DNA from: NORP309 sp964352735
GTDB taxonomy: Bacteria; Pseudomonadota; Gammaproteobacteria; Xanthomonadales; Marinicellaceae
Length of the DNA stretch: 64,000 nt
Assembly: GCA_964352735.1 (NCBI GenBank)
Contig: CAYGTC010000012.1
Location: forward strand, 18,933-82,932
Direction of reading: 5' to 3'
Made by a program: the position numbers and the translations under genes. The notes under the pieces are model-generated. The model was not told where the DNA came from and did not search any database. It saw only the letters and a program-made list of their open reading frames with translations. This document shows positions 43,679 through 53,276 of the stretch, one piece after another. The first letter of the stretch is position 1; every line of letters begins with the position of its first letter.

Positions 43679-45052
43679 TCAATCTCGTTCAATAACAATG
43701 AATCTATTTATGCCGCCTTGTTTAACCAAAAGAACAATTGGTTCATTTTTTTCCATTTTTTTGAGTATTTTCTTAAACTGAGTGACATTTTTAATGGGCT
43801 CTTTACCTAATTTGATGATGACATCATTTTCCCTCAACCCTGCTCTTTGTATATCGCGGTTGCTTATACTCCTTACAATAACACCGGAATCAAGATCCAT
43901 CTCTTCTGCTTGGTCTGATGAAATATCTGCAATTTCAAAACCCATTGACAACTCATCACTTTTCTCTGATCGACTTGCCGACTCAGTTTCACCCTCATCA
44001 AGTCCACCAAGTACTGCTCTAATGACTTTATTTTTCCCATCTCTGATGATGTCAATTTTAACTTTTGTCCCTGGTTTTACTGAGCCAACCAAAGGTGGCA
44101 AACTGCTGGAGGTTTCAACATCCAAACCATTAAATCTAACGATTACATCTTGTACCTGAATGCCAGCTTTTTCCGCAGAAGAATCTTTATTAACATTTGT
44201 AACCAGTGCTCCTTTAGGAGTATCCATTCCGAGATAATCTGCCATATTTTGTGTTACTGGTTGAATGTTAACACCCAACAATCCACGTTTTACAGAGCCA
44301 TGTGTTTTTAATTGATCCATCACCGACATTGCCACATCAATAGGAATAGAAAAAGATAACCCCATGTAACCACCTGTATTCGATAAAATCAAAGTATTAA
44401 TACCTACCACTTCGGCATTCATATTGATTAATGGCCCACCCGAATTGCCACGATTAATGGGTACATCAGTTTGGATATAAGGAATGTATTGCTGAGAACC
44501 CAGCGAGCGACCTTTTGCAGAAACAATGCCTTTAGTAACAGAGTGTTCAAAACTCAATGGTGACCCAATGGCCATAACCCATTCACCAATCTCTAACTGT
44601 TTTGTGTCACCAATTTTTAAATATGGCAAGTCAGCTGCATCAACTTTAAGAACGGCAATATCACTGGCCTCATCCTCTCCTATGAGCTCCGCTTCATATT
44701 CTCTTCTGTCAACCAGAGTAACAGTAATCTCATCAGCTCCATGTACCACATGTCTATTGGTTAGGATATAACCATCTATAGAAACGATAAAACCCGAGCC
44801 TCCTGAAACACTGTCTCTGTCTTGCGGTGTTTGAGGAACACCAAAGAAACGCTCAAATGGATTTACAGGGCGATTATTTGTATCCAAATCACCACGAGAT
44901 TTTGCATTCTGTCTGGCAGTAATATTGACTACAGCTGCCCCAGTTTGTTTGACTAAGTCAGTAAAATCAGGCAACAAAGCCTGCTTAGCATTGGCCGCAA
45001 ATGACACAATGATCAATAATAAAAAATTTGATATTATAAAGTTTTTTTTCAT
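43679..45052 (-). CDS. mucD: Periplasmic Do-like serine protease (MucD/DegP family)
   Basis: An envelope-stress chaperone-protease. Signal peptide (FLLLIIVSFAANA), trypsin-like domain with His in TNRHVVHGA, Asp in ASDIAVLKVD, Ser in NRGNSGGPLIN, and two PDZ domains (about 250-345 and 365-457). At 457 aa it is the size of MucD/DegQ. Its position after rpoE-rseA-rseC argues for the MucD name and for control by sigma-E. Confidence 0.92.
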   Translation of the reverse strand: MKKNFIISNFLLLIIVSFAANAKQALLPDFTDLVKQTGAAVVNITARQNAKSRGDLDTNNRPVNPFERFFGVPQTPQDRDSVSGGSGFIVSIDGYILTNRHVVHGADEITVTLVDRREYEAELIGEDEASDIAVLKVDAADLPYLKIGDTKQLEIGEWVMAIGSPLSFEHSVTKGIVSAKGRSLGSQQYIPYIQTDVPINRGNSGGPLINMNAEVVGINTLILSNTGGYMGLSFSIPIDVAMSVMDQLKTHGSVKRGLLGVNIQPVTQNMADYLGMDTPKGALVTNVNKDSSAEKAGIQVQDVIVRFNGLDVETSSSLPPLVGSVKPGTKVKIDIIRDGKNKVIRAVLGGLDEGETESASRSEKSDELSMGFEIADISSDQAEEMDLDSGVIVRSISNRDIQRAGLRENDVIIKLGKEPIKNVTQFKKILKKMEKNEPIVLLVKQGGINRFIVIERD

Positions 45053-45112
45053 TATAAAAACCTCCGATAAGATATTTTTTTAAACAATAAAGTCAGTTAA
45101 TTGTGCTTTCGC

Positions 45113-45586
45113 TCACTTAAAAAATTTTACTGTGGGTCTCATTACATGTTTGTTAAACTTAATTAATGACTTTGCAATCAACAAACCTAACAACAAACCA
45201 ATAAGCCCACCTATGTCCACTGGATAATTGAGAACCGAAAAAAGTTTATAACAGACAATCATCGTTAACAGCATTGAGATGATGGGTAATCCATATAACA
45301 TTAGCGATAGCTTAAGTAAGTGCTTTTCACTAAATTTCAATCCAATAATGTCATTTTCTTGATGTTTTTCTGTAAAGAAATTTTGAACATCTGAAACATG
45401 ATGTCGATTTGATCCACTACCGTTTAAATTAACGCTCAAATAACCCTTATTCAAGTTTGGAAATAAAAATGACATCAAGCCTTTTTTACATTGCTGTTGA
45501 CATCCTGATGACTGGCAATTTTCATCTTGAATCTTTAATGTGACATCAACAGCATTAATCTCAATAATTTTAGCCAGTTTGATCAA
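45113..45586 (-). CDS. rseC: Sigma-E regulatory protein RseC/MucC
   Basis: An inner-membrane protein with an N-terminal Cys cluster (C-x5-C-x3-C: CQSSGCQQQC), a small beta domain, and two membrane spans (about 92-112 and 120-140). The start is TTG 45586, overlapping the rseA stop as TTGA with GAGG nine bases upstream. It follows rseA directly, with no rseB between. Confidence 0.85.
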   Translation of the reverse strand: MIKLAKIIEINAVDVTLKIQDENCQSSGCQQQCKKGLMSFLFPNLNKGYLSVNLNGSGSNRHHVSDVQNFFTEKHQENDIIGLKFSEKHLLKLSLMLYGLPIISMLLTMIVCYKLFSVLNYPVDIGGLIGLLLGLLIAKSLIKFNKHVMRPTVKFFK

Positions 45587-46200
45587 TCTGCCACATCCTC
45601 AATCAGAATCGGGCTGTATGATTTTGATTCTGAGCTAGAATTGATGATCATCAAATACGGCATATTTGCATTTTGTGAGTAACCTTGGTTATATCTCAAC
45701 GTATTGTTATTGCTCACTGAGGGGAAACGGCTTAGAGAAACAGGAGGAACAATCGTTTTACCACTGGTTGCTACATTCGCAGAAATTGAAGTTTTCAGAG
45801 GTTGAATGTCATTTGCAATATTCAATACAGGTTGAGGTTGCAATGAATCAGTTTGCTGACTCTGTAGCATAAAAACAGAAGTTATAGCGACACTCGCTGC
45901 AATACCGGCACCAACAAGTGGTTTTAACCATCGATTAAAAGCAGATTTGTGTTCAATGACTTCTTGCTGAATAGAACCACTTCGATTATTTTGTAATTGT
46001 TGACAAACACTGGCAGCCACATCAAAAATCAATGGCTCTTGGGTTTCTTTTTGTAAACATGATTTAATTAAATGATAATTTCCCCATGTTTCTGATAATG
46101 AATCGTCGGTGGCCATACGTTTCAATAAAAATTGACTGGCATTGATCTCTAATTCACCATCCATCAAATTTGAAATTTGCTCATTTGATTTATCTGACAT
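45583..46200 (-). CDS. rseA: Anti-sigma-E factor RseA/MucA
   Basis: An inner-membrane protein that sequesters RpoE. The N-terminal cytoplasmic domain (ISNLMDGELE; SETWGNYHLIKSCLQ) is typical of RseA, followed by one membrane span (about 95-112, VGAGIAASVAITSVFML) and a periplasmic tail of about 90 residues. It overlaps rpoE by 11 nt. Site-1 and site-2 proteolysis of this family releases RpoE. Confidence 0.9.
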   Translation of the reverse strand: MSDKSNEQISNLMDGELEINASQFLLKRMATDDSLSETWGNYHLIKSCLQKETQEPLIFDVAASVCQQLQNNRSGSIQQEVIEHKSAFNRWLKPLVGAGIAASVAITSVFMLQSQQTDSLQPQPVLNIANDIQPLKTSISANVATSGKTIVPPVSLSRFPSVSNNNTLRYNQGYSQNANMPYLMIINSSSESKSYSPILIEDVAD

Positions 46201-46795
46201 AACTTGCTCTCTTCTCTTCTTTCTGTAATAACGGTTTTAATGCAATGTCCACAGCATCTCTAGCTCTGAATATTCTTGATCTTACTGTGCCTATAGGGCA
46301 GTCCATCTCTTTTGCAATTTCTTCATAACTCAAGCCATCAACCTCTCTGAGTATAATTGCCTTTCTTAAATCATCGGGTAAGTCTGCAATGGAGTCATGG
46401 ACCACTTTTTCTATTTCTTGGCGTGCGTATTCAGCATCAGGAGTATCAAAATTTTGGTGTTCAAAACTGCTGGGGAAATTCTCAGCATCACTCGGCTCAA
46501 CATCAGAGTTTTGAATTCTCCTTCCTTTCGCGACCAGATAATTCTTTGCAGTGTTTATGGCGATTCTATAGATCCATGTATAGAATGCAGAATCACCTCT
46601 AAAATTAGGTAAAGCTTTGTAGACTTTAATAAAAACATCTTGTGTAAGATCTTGTATTTCATGATAGTCCTTTATCAATTTTGAAATAACCCCTCCTACT
46701 TTCTGTTGATATCGCTGCACTAACAATTCAAAAGCTTTAATGTCACCTTTTTGCGCTTGTTTAACAAGCGCCAAATCTATGGCTTTCTCAGACAT
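46190..46795 (-). CDS. rpoE: Extracytoplasmic stress sigma factor RpoE (AlgU)
   Basis: Sigma-2 (FELLVQRYQQKV; IQDLTQDVFIKVYKALPNF; AFYTWIYRIAINTAKN) and sigma-4 (AIILREVDGLSYEEIA; PIGTVRSRIFRARDA) are those of RpoE. ATG 46795 (MSEKAIDLALVKQAQKGD) matches the E. coli start, while the frame opens ten codons earlier. This start also leaves a normal leader after the predicted sigma-E promoter at 46835-46863. It is the first gene of rpoE-rseA-rseC-mucD. Confidence 0.93.
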   Translation of the reverse strand: MSEKAIDLALVKQAQKGDIKAFELLVQRYQQKVGGVISKLIKDYHEIQDLTQDVFIKVYKALPNFRGDSAFYTWIYRIAINTAKNYLVAKGRRIQNSDVEPSDAENFPSSFEHQNFDTPDAEYARQEIEKVVHDSIADLPDDLRKAIILREVDGLSYEEIAKEMDCPIGTVRSRIFRARDAVDIALKPLLQKEEKRASYVR

Positions 46796-46834
46796 ATCAG
46801 TTTTTTTATCCTGTTTAGTATTCATTGTTAGCTT

Positions 46835-46863
46835 CTATGACACTGGTTTGTTAAGAAAGTTTT
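46835..46863 (-). promoter_or_regulatory. Predicted sigma-E autoregulatory promoter
   Basis: The minus strand reads AAAACTT (complement of 46857-46863), 16 nt, then TCATAG (complement of 46835-46840), close to the sigma-E pattern GGAACTT-N16-TCTGA/TCAAA. Transcription near 46828 would give a leader of about 33 nt to ATG 46795. Confidence 0.5.
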
Positions 46864-47059
46864 AAATTAAATGATTTTTTAGTAAAACAACAATAATGCT
46901 TATTGGAGTTCTATGCATAACCATATGACGCAATAAAAAGTAGAAAAAATTGGTAATAATTAAGCAAAAGCTTAGGTAATAAGTCATTCACAAAAGAAAT
47001 ATCAAATTCATGTACTGAATGTTTTTTTATTTGACACCTTATTCATACAAAGGTCTCTC

Positions 47060-49660
47060 TTATTTATTATGACCCATAAGTTTTTCACGTTGTTCTAGTA
47101 ACTTTTCTATCTCTTCTTCTGGCATTGGTCGAGCGAATAAAAAACCTTGAAAATATTCACAAGCACGCTCTTGTAAATACTCTCTTTGCTCTTCAGTTTC
47201 AACACCTTCTGCTACTATTTTTCTATTCAATCGTTTAGCCATATCGATGGTTGCATCCAATATTGCTTCATCTTCAGGGTTTAAGCCAATATTTTTGACA
47301 AAAGATTGATCCACTTTAATAAAATGAGCGGGAATTTTCTTGATATAATCCAAACTTGAATGGCCTGTACCAAAATCGTCGATTGACAGAGTACAACCTA
47401 TTTTAACAATTTCATTCAATGACTCAACCAGATTTGGTACAACATCTAAACTGATGGTTTCTGTAATTTCAAAATCAATAAAATGGGGATGTACACCTGA
47501 AGCATTGATGATTTTTTCAAGCTTTCTTGGTAACTCTGGATCAATCAATTGTACAACAGATAAATTAATTGAACACGTCAAATTCAAACCATACCGTTTT
47601 TGCCAGTTAACCACCAATTCACAGGCTTTTTGGGCAATGTATTCACCAATTTCATTGATCAACCCCGTTTCTTCTGCCAATGGAATAAAGTGACCTGGGT
47701 TGATCATTCCAATCTCTGGGTCAATCCATCTAACCAAAGCTTCGAAGCCAATAATATCCTCAGTCTTTGCGTCAATTTTTGGTTGTAAAAACACCTTAAT
47801 ATGCCCCTCTTCGATGGCAATTCTAAGGTTTTCCTCCATTTCCGTTTTTTGTTTTAACGCTTTGCCAGTCTCTGAGAATTTAAATACAATGTAATTATTT
47901 TTACCCGCCATTTTTGCATCATACATAGCCAAGTCAGCATTCTTCATCATACTTGAAATTGTTTGACCATCATCAGGAAAAATAGAAACACCAATATTGT
48001 AATTGATTTTCATTTCTGTTCCATTACTTAACAAAATGGATTGATTGAGTTTTTTGATTAATTCTTTTGCTTTTAAGTCTACCAGTTTCTTATCAACATG
48101 AGGGTTTAAGAGCACTAAAAAGTCATCTTCAGATAACCTATAGACTTGCCCATAGGCACGAATACTCTGTACAATAATTTTTGATATGCACAAAATTATT
48201 TCGTCAAATAATTCAATATTCAGCTTGTTGTTCATGTAGTTTAATTTTTCAATATCAATCAACATTAAAGCAATATATTTTCCATCAGTTACGCCATTTT
48301 CCATAATTTCAGCGAATTTATTGGTCATAGAGTTTCTATTTGGCAAGCCTGTTAAGGTATCAAGTTGTTCTTGTCTTTCTTTTTGATTATTGATACTTTT
48401 TTGAAAGAGGCCAAATCGGCATTGGCTCGTTATTGCATTGAGTATTGAAGTGATGGTTTGCCAACTATCAACTTGACTTTGGCCTCCGGCAATTAATGAA
48501 CCAAACGTACTCTCTTGATGACAAATAGGATAAACACACATTGACTGCAAATTATTGATACTTAACATATCAATGTATTCACTCATGCGATCATTATTTA
48601 TATCAATCTCAATTGCTTGATAGCCATTAATGATTGAAAAAAGTGATTCCTTAGATTGATTGAGAATTTTTTTAACTACAGATTTATTACCTACGACAAT
48701 TGGTCTTGATAGTTTTTTATCATGTAATTCAAAAAACATCAGAAAAGTAAAATTCAAATATTTTCTAATATCCTCTAACAAAGGCAAAAAGTTTTGAGAA
48801 AAAATATCGACCTGATGAGTCCTTTTTAAAAGTGAAAAGACTTGGCTAGAGACTCCTTGCACATCTTCTCTTGAGATCCTTCCCATGAAAACAATATCTC
48901 CATTTAAAACAGCCATCTGATATTGTGCCAATAAATCCTGAGACTTACCAAGTGCTATATTTTTAATAGCAAAAGTGATTTGTTCATTAGAGTTTATTTC
49001 TTTGATATAACCATCATATTTATCGTGGTTAGATTGGTCATCAAAAAATTTCCAGGATTGTCCGATCAGTTGGCTTTCCTTACATTGAGTTATTTCAAGT
49101 AAAGCCTCATTAACATGTGTAATTTTATGATCTGCTGCATTAACAATGACTTTAGCTTCTAGCGCATTGGTAAAAAATGTATCCCAGACTTCATTTGAGG
49201 AGTCTTCGAAACTGGACTCAAGTGGTTCTTTTATCTTTTCTTCATCATTTCCAGACGTTACAGGCAGTGCTTTATCATGGTTGTTTTTTTGGCAAAATAT
49301 TTTTAGAGAAACTTCAAGTTCAGATAATGGTTCAAATAATATCGTATTTGTTATGCTCTTATATTGTTCAAATTGATCACTTCGTATTGAAAAGTTTTTA
49401 TTAACGATCAATGCCACATGTACTTTTGGAAACTTTTGCATTAATGTTTTGAGCTGTTGAGGGTTTTCAATTAATCCTTTGGCACATTCAACAACGAGAT
49501 AACTGATATCCTCACTTGACATGATTTTTTCACAATCCGCCACATCTTTAGCAGTATGTATCATATCCACTTCATTACTGTCAAAAAAATTAAACAACAA
49601 TAATCGCTCTTTCTTTAAGCTACAGCATATTAATATACTATTATTTGTTAAATCAAGCAT
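47060..49660 (-). CDS. PAS-GAF-GGDEF-EAL cyclic di-GMP phosphodiesterase
   Basis: An N-terminal receiver-like domain without a clear phospho-Asp (about 1-130), a PAS domain (about 155-270, NALEAKVIVNAADHKITHVN), a GAF-like region (about 280-420), a GGDEF domain with the signature changed to SEDDF (about 507) and so probably inactive as a cyclase, then an EAL domain with GFEALVRW (about 640), DFEITET, SIDDFGTGHSS and VAEGVETEEQ, all intact. It is expected to hydrolyse cyclic di-GMP. Its start overlaps the preceding small gene by eight bases, which ties it to the pilZ unit. Confidence 0.85.
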   Translation of the reverse strand: MLDLTNNSILICCSLKKERLLLFNFFDSNEVDMIHTAKDVADCEKIMSSEDISYLVVECAKGLIENPQQLKTLMQKFPKVHVALIVNKNFSIRSDQFEQYKSITNTILFEPLSELEVSLKIFCQKNNHDKALPVTSGNDEEKIKEPLESSFEDSSNEVWDTFFTNALEAKVIVNAADHKITHVNEALLEITQCKESQLIGQSWKFFDDQSNHDKYDGYIKEINSNEQITFAIKNIALGKSQDLLAQYQMAVLNGDIVFMGRISREDVQGVSSQVFSLLKRTHQVDIFSQNFLPLLEDIRKYLNFTFLMFFELHDKKLSRPIVVGNKSVVKKILNQSKESLFSIINGYQAIEIDINNDRMSEYIDMLSINNLQSMCVYPICHQESTFGSLIAGGQSQVDSWQTITSILNAITSQCRFGLFQKSINNQKERQEQLDTLTGLPNRNSMTNKFAEIMENGVTDGKYIALMLIDIEKLNYMNNKLNIELFDEIILCISKIIVQSIRAYGQVYRLSEDDFLVLLNPHVDKKLVDLKAKELIKKLNQSILLSNGTEMKINYNIGVSIFPDDGQTISSMMKNADLAMYDAKMAGKNNYIVFKFSETGKALKQKTEMEENLRIAIEEGHIKVFLQPKIDAKTEDIIGFEALVRWIDPEIGMINPGHFIPLAEETGLINEIGEYIAQKACELVVNWQKRYGLNLTCSINLSVVQLIDPELPRKLEKIINASGVHPHFIDFEITETISLDVVPNLVESLNEIVKIGCTLSIDDFGTGHSSLDYIKKIPAHFIKVDQSFVKNIGLNPEDEAILDATIDMAKRLNRKIVAEGVETEEQREYLQERACEYFQGFLFARPMPEEEIEKLLEQREKLMGHNK

Positions 49661-50144
49661 CTGAGATTACCCACTTCCCATCTCTGAGTTTATATTTGTT
49701 ATTATTTTTATTCGCCAATTCAATTTCTTCAGCATTGACTGTCAAAAAATTAAATTGAATGTCTTCTTTGGTCAAAAATAGAAAACGCGTATTTTTATTG
49801 ACTTTCAGCAAGGTTTTGGCCGATGGCATGGTAGATTTCAGCTCTAACAAATCCAGCGGTTTAATGCCAGGAAAAACATAAACTGAAAAATAATGATTTT
49901 TATTGGCATACTTTAGCGCTTCTAAAACTGAACGGGTACCTGGTAAAGGCGTCTGTCCAGATTTAATATTCATCAATCCAGAGCCAGATGACCACACATA
50001 AATAGCCAATCCCGAACGAATTGATATTTGTTTAAGTGCCTCAATTATTGCATCAGATTCATCGCTAGCAATGTATTGAAACAACTTAGCATCGCGGATT
50101 TTTTTTTCTATGGTATTTACACTGGATAACGATAACTTTGACAT
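49653..50144 (-). CDS. Unknown protein, resembles the N-terminus of Ycf46-type AAA proteins
   Basis: A 163-residue soluble protein with no signal peptide. The segment FQYIASDESDAIIEALKQIS, then LAIYVWSSGSGL, a loop, and HYFSVYVFPGI recalls the N-terminal alpha/beta domain of Ycf46-like AAA ATPases (Y-I-x-S-x-E-E ... Y-x-W-S ... G-L), but no Walker motifs follow. ATG 50144 (MSKLSLSSV) lies five bases past the pilZ stop by overlap; the frame continues upstream inside pilZ. It sits between pilZ and a GGDEF-EAL gene, so a role in cyclic di-GMP or type IV pilus control is possible but unproven. Confidence 0.6.
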   Translation of the reverse strand: MSKLSLSSVNTIEKKIRDAKLFQYIASDESDAIIEALKQISIRSGLAIYVWSSGSGLMNIKSGQTPLPGTRSVLEALKYANKNHYFSVYVFPGIKPLDLLELKSTMPSAKTLLKVNKNTRFLFLTKEDIQFNFLTVNAEEIELANKNNNKYKLRDGKWVISDA

Positions 50145-50148
50145 CTGA

Positions 50149-50508
50149 CTACATCGTTTCTGTAGGGACATGCTCTCCTTTATAAGGAGCCAACATGGTT
50201 TCAATTTTTGTTCGGGCTTGTTCCATATCACTGTTGTCAGCGAATTGAACACCAATACCAGCATGCTTCATTCCACTCGCGCCTTCTGGAGTAATCCACA
50301 CAACTTTGCCTGTAACAGGAAAACGTTCATCGTCCATTAATGTTAAAAGTAAGAATACTTCATCATTGAGTTTGTATTTATTTTTTGTTTTAACAAATAC
50401 CCCTCCATTCTCAATGAATGGCATATAGACTTTATGAAGTTCGGTCACATCTTTAATGACACATGACAAAATACCCTTTTTGCCCATTCCTGCACCCATA
50501 AATGCCAT
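50149..50508 (-). CDS. pilZ: Type IV pilus PilZ-domain protein
   Basis: A small PilZ-fold protein (119 aa) of the type found after holB. Seen: GILSCVIKDVTELHKVYMPFIENGGVFV, quoted here by its ends GILSCVI and GGVFV, then VTGKVVWITPEGA and AGIGVQF. It lacks the N-terminal RxxxR motif used for cyclic di-GMP binding, as true PilZ does, so it acts in pilus assembly by protein contact rather than by binding the nucleotide. Confidence 0.88.
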   Translation of the reverse strand: MAFMGAGMGKKGILSCVIKDVTELHKVYMPFIENGGVFVKTKNKYKLNDEVFLLLTLMDDERFPVTGKVVWITPEGASGMKHAGIGVQFADNSDMEQARTKIETMLAPYKGEHVPTETM

Positions 50509-50662
50509 ATTTTTTTACCTACATCAGTTTATTTACAAGGTTATCATTATAACCCAATCTTTAGTATAAAATAAATTATTTATATTAGAGACTTTTTCTT
50601 AATTATGGAGAAACGAGCAATTCAGGCCATAAATCCGATATCAAACTTGTTGGGTAAAGTAA

Positions 50663-51640
50663 TTATGCCGCGTTATTTTTCCATTTAATTAAGAGTTCTT
50701 CTAATAACAATTCAACTTTTAGAGCAGTCAAACTTCTTTTATCAAAAAGGTATAAATCAGATAAAAAATTTAAAATGTGCTCACTTTGTTTTTTTTGAAA
50801 AACACATTCCATGTTTTTACCATCAAACATCATAGAACTATCGGTTGTTGATATTGAATATTGATGTCGCAATAATGACAAAAAAAACTGTGCCATATAA
50901 GGAAAATACATGTATAACTCCTCACTGTGCCACCGTTTACTCACTTCCAAAACGGAAGTTACAGATCTTTGGCTTAATAAATCATAGAGCTCCCTCAACA
51001 TGCTTTCAACATTAGACATAACGTTATTATCTAATAATGCTCTAGCGACCAATGGAGCCCCACCTGCCAAAATAATACTGCTGTGAATATCTTTTTCATC
51101 AAGTGTTGACTCAGCTTTTATCCAATTGATAACATGTTCTGTTGGCGGTGTGGATATATTAACTTTAACACAACGGCTTTTAATCGTAGGCAGTATGCTG
51201 CCAAAATCACTGGTAGTTAAAATAAGAACAACTTTACTTGGAGGCTCCTCTAAGGTTTTGAGCAAAGCATTTGCAGAAGCTTTATTCATTTGCTCTACAT
51301 TCTCGATAACAACCACTCGATACTGGTTTCGTGTCGAGCTCAATACCACACCTTTTGTTAAGGACCTAATTTGATCAATTTTTATGATAGATTTTTCAGC
51401 TTGTATTAAAGTAAAGTCAGTATGATTACCCACAACAAATAGTTGGCAGCCTACACATTCATTACAAACATCGTTTTCTGGTAAATTTTCACATAAGGCC
51501 ATATGCGCCATTTTTTTTGCCAAGGCTACTTTACCGACACCTTTGATTCCTGTTAGCAAAATGGCATGAGGTACTCTCTGCGAGCAAACCAATTTTTGCC
51601 ACTTTTGAGAGTGCTCAATCAACCACGGATAAATTTTCAT
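50663..51640 (-). CDS. holB: DNA polymerase III subunit delta'
   Basis: The clamp-loader stator. P-loop-like GIKGVGKVALA (modified Walker A, usual for delta'), a zinc cluster with Cys at CENLPENDVCNECVGC, and the sensor segment NALLKTLEEPPSKVVLILTT. 325 aa. It overlaps tmk as ATGA, the standard tmk-holB-pilZ order. Confidence 0.95.
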   Translation of the reverse strand: MKIYPWLIEHSQKWQKLVCSQRVPHAILLTGIKGVGKVALAKKMAHMALCENLPENDVCNECVGCQLFVVGNHTDFTLIQAEKSIIKIDQIRSLTKGVVLSSTRNQYRVVVIENVEQMNKASANALLKTLEEPPSKVVLILTTSDFGSILPTIKSRCVKVNISTPPTEHVINWIKAESTLDEKDIHSSIILAGGAPLVARALLDNNVMSNVESMLRELYDLLSQRSVTSVLEVSKRWHSEELYMYFPYMAQFFLSLLRHQYSISTTDSSMMFDGKNMECVFQKKQSEHILNFLSDLYLFDKRSLTALKVELLLEELLIKWKNNAA

Positions 51641-52272
51641 TTTAGTATTTTTTTGTATTGTTGCAAGGCTTCATTTATGGCGATGTTCACAACATTAATA
51701 GATTGAGAAGCATCAATAATTGCATAACGATCGGGTTGTGATTGTGCCTTTTCCTTGTATGCCTGGGCAATCCTTGTAAAAAAAGCCATGCTTTCTTGCT
51801 CAATCCTATCAACATGATTGCGTGATTTAATTCTTTCAAGACCTATAGCAGGATCTATGTCCATTAATATGGTGAAGTTTGGTTGCATATCACCAACAAT
51901 ATATTCATCAAACCATTTAACCACATCATAACCAAGTTGCCGGCCTCCACCCTGATATGCATAACTGGCATCTACATACCGATCAGAAAGAACCCACTGG
52001 CCTTTTTTTAATGCAGGCTTAATAACATTTTCGATGTGTTCATTTCTGGCAGCAAACATCAACAACAATTCGGTTTTTGCATGCAAGTGATCTGAATACA
52101 ACAAAATTTCTCTGATTTTTTCTGAATTTTTTTCGCCACCAGGCTCTCTAGTACAGATAAAGTCAACGCCCCACTCATGAAGTTTCTCTCCAATAATTTT
52201 GAGTGCGGTGGTTTTGCCAGCACCTTCAGAACCTTCCACAGTTATGAGTTGTGCTGCCATATCATTCGCCAT
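51637..52272 (-). CDS. tmk: Thymidylate kinase
   Basis: It phosphorylates dTMP to dTDP. P-loop EGSEGAGKTT, the DR(Y) motif LSDRYVDASYAYQGGGRQLG and TREPGG. ATG 52272 shares one base with the mltG stop; a GTG one codon earlier and an ATG at 52260 are alternatives. About 211 aa. Confidence 0.96.
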   Translation of the reverse strand: MANDMAAQLITVEGSEGAGKTTALKIIGEKLHEWGVDFICTREPGGEKNSEKIREILLYSDHLHAKTELLLMFAARNEHIENVIKPALKKGQWVLSDRYVDASYAYQGGGRQLGYDVVKWFDEYIVGDMQPNFTILMDIDPAIGLERIKSRNHVDRIEQESMAFFTRIAQAYKEKAQSQPDRYAIIDASQSINVVNIAINEALQQYKKILK

Positions 52273-53276
52273 CACAATTTATTCCCTTTTAAGTAGCTTT
52301 GAACCGCTTTGCGGTGTTCGTCATAAGTTTCAGAAAAATAATGACCGCCTCTGTTATTGGCAACAAAGTAAAGAAACTTACCTTCCTGTGGCTGGGCACT
52401 TGCAGAAATTGCAGCAGCGCTGGCCATCGCAATTGGGGTTGGGGGTAAACCTTTTCTGGTATAGGTATTGTATGGTGTATCATTAGTTAAATCTTTTCTC
52501 TTGATGTCCCCATCATAAGTATCACCCAAACCATATATCACTGTAGGATCAGTTTGTAACTTCATATTACGTAATAACCTTCGCACAAAAACTCCGGCAA
52601 TTTTTGTCCTTTCATCGACCTGTGCAGTCTCTTTCTCAATAATTGAAGCCATGGTCAACATTTCATACGGTGTTTTATATGGCAACGACTCTTTTTTATT
52701 TTGCCAGTTTTTTTGTAAATGATCTTTTAAAGAAGCATGCGCTCTTTTCAATACATCTATATCAGAGTCACCCTTTACATATTGATACGTTTCAGGTAGA
52801 AACAACCCCTCCAGGCTGGTTTCACTGGCACCAAGTAATTCCAACAAGTCATAATCATTCATCTCATTAATGGCTTGTTTTAAAATGTTATCCTCTGAAA
52901 GCTTTTGCTTTAATTCACGCCAGTTGCTGCCTTCGATAATTGTAAATTGATATTTAACCACTTGATTATTTTTGATTTTCAGCATCATTTGCATCGGTGT
53001 TAAATCAGCACCGATATGAAATTCTCCAACAGTAAGCCAGGCCCCCACTTGTTCTAATTTAGCAAATAGGCGCCATTGCCAATTCTGACCATTGGCATTT
53101 TTACTCATGATCAGTGAATAAAAGTCAGTGAAGTTTTGTCCTTTTTGAATCTCAAAAGACGTAGTTTGCGTGAATACAGGACTTTTAATAAATTTTTGAT
53201 ATTGATTATAATAATACCCTACTGTGAACAAACCAACAACAATCAACATCACCAATATATAAATTAATTTTTTCAT
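52272..53276 (-). CDS. mltG: Endolytic murein transglycosylase MltG
   Basis: An inner-membrane lytic transglycosylase that terminates glycan strands. One N-terminal membrane span (LIYILVMLIVVGLFTVGYY), a LysM-like subdomain, and the YceG catalytic region with MASIIEKET (Glu), GVFVRRL, LQTDPTVIYG and PYNTYTRKGLPPTPIA. ATG 53276 overlaps the pabC stop as ATGA, so the upstream in-frame start at 53300 is rejected. 334 aa. Confidence 0.94.
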   Translation of the reverse strand: MKKLIYILVMLIVVGLFTVGYYYNQYQKFIKSPVFTQTTSFEIQKGQNFTDFYSLIMSKNANGQNWQWRLFAKLEQVGAWLTVGEFHIGADLTPMQMMLKIKNNQVVKYQFTIIEGSNWRELKQKLSEDNILKQAINEMNDYDLLELLGASETSLEGLFLPETYQYVKGDSDIDVLKRAHASLKDHLQKNWQNKKESLPYKTPYEMLTMASIIEKETAQVDERTKIAGVFVRRLLRNMKLQTDPTVIYGLGDTYDGDIKRKDLTNDTPYNTYTRKGLPPTPIAMASAAAISASAQPQEGKFLYFVANNRGGHYFSETYDEHRKAVQSYLKGNKL

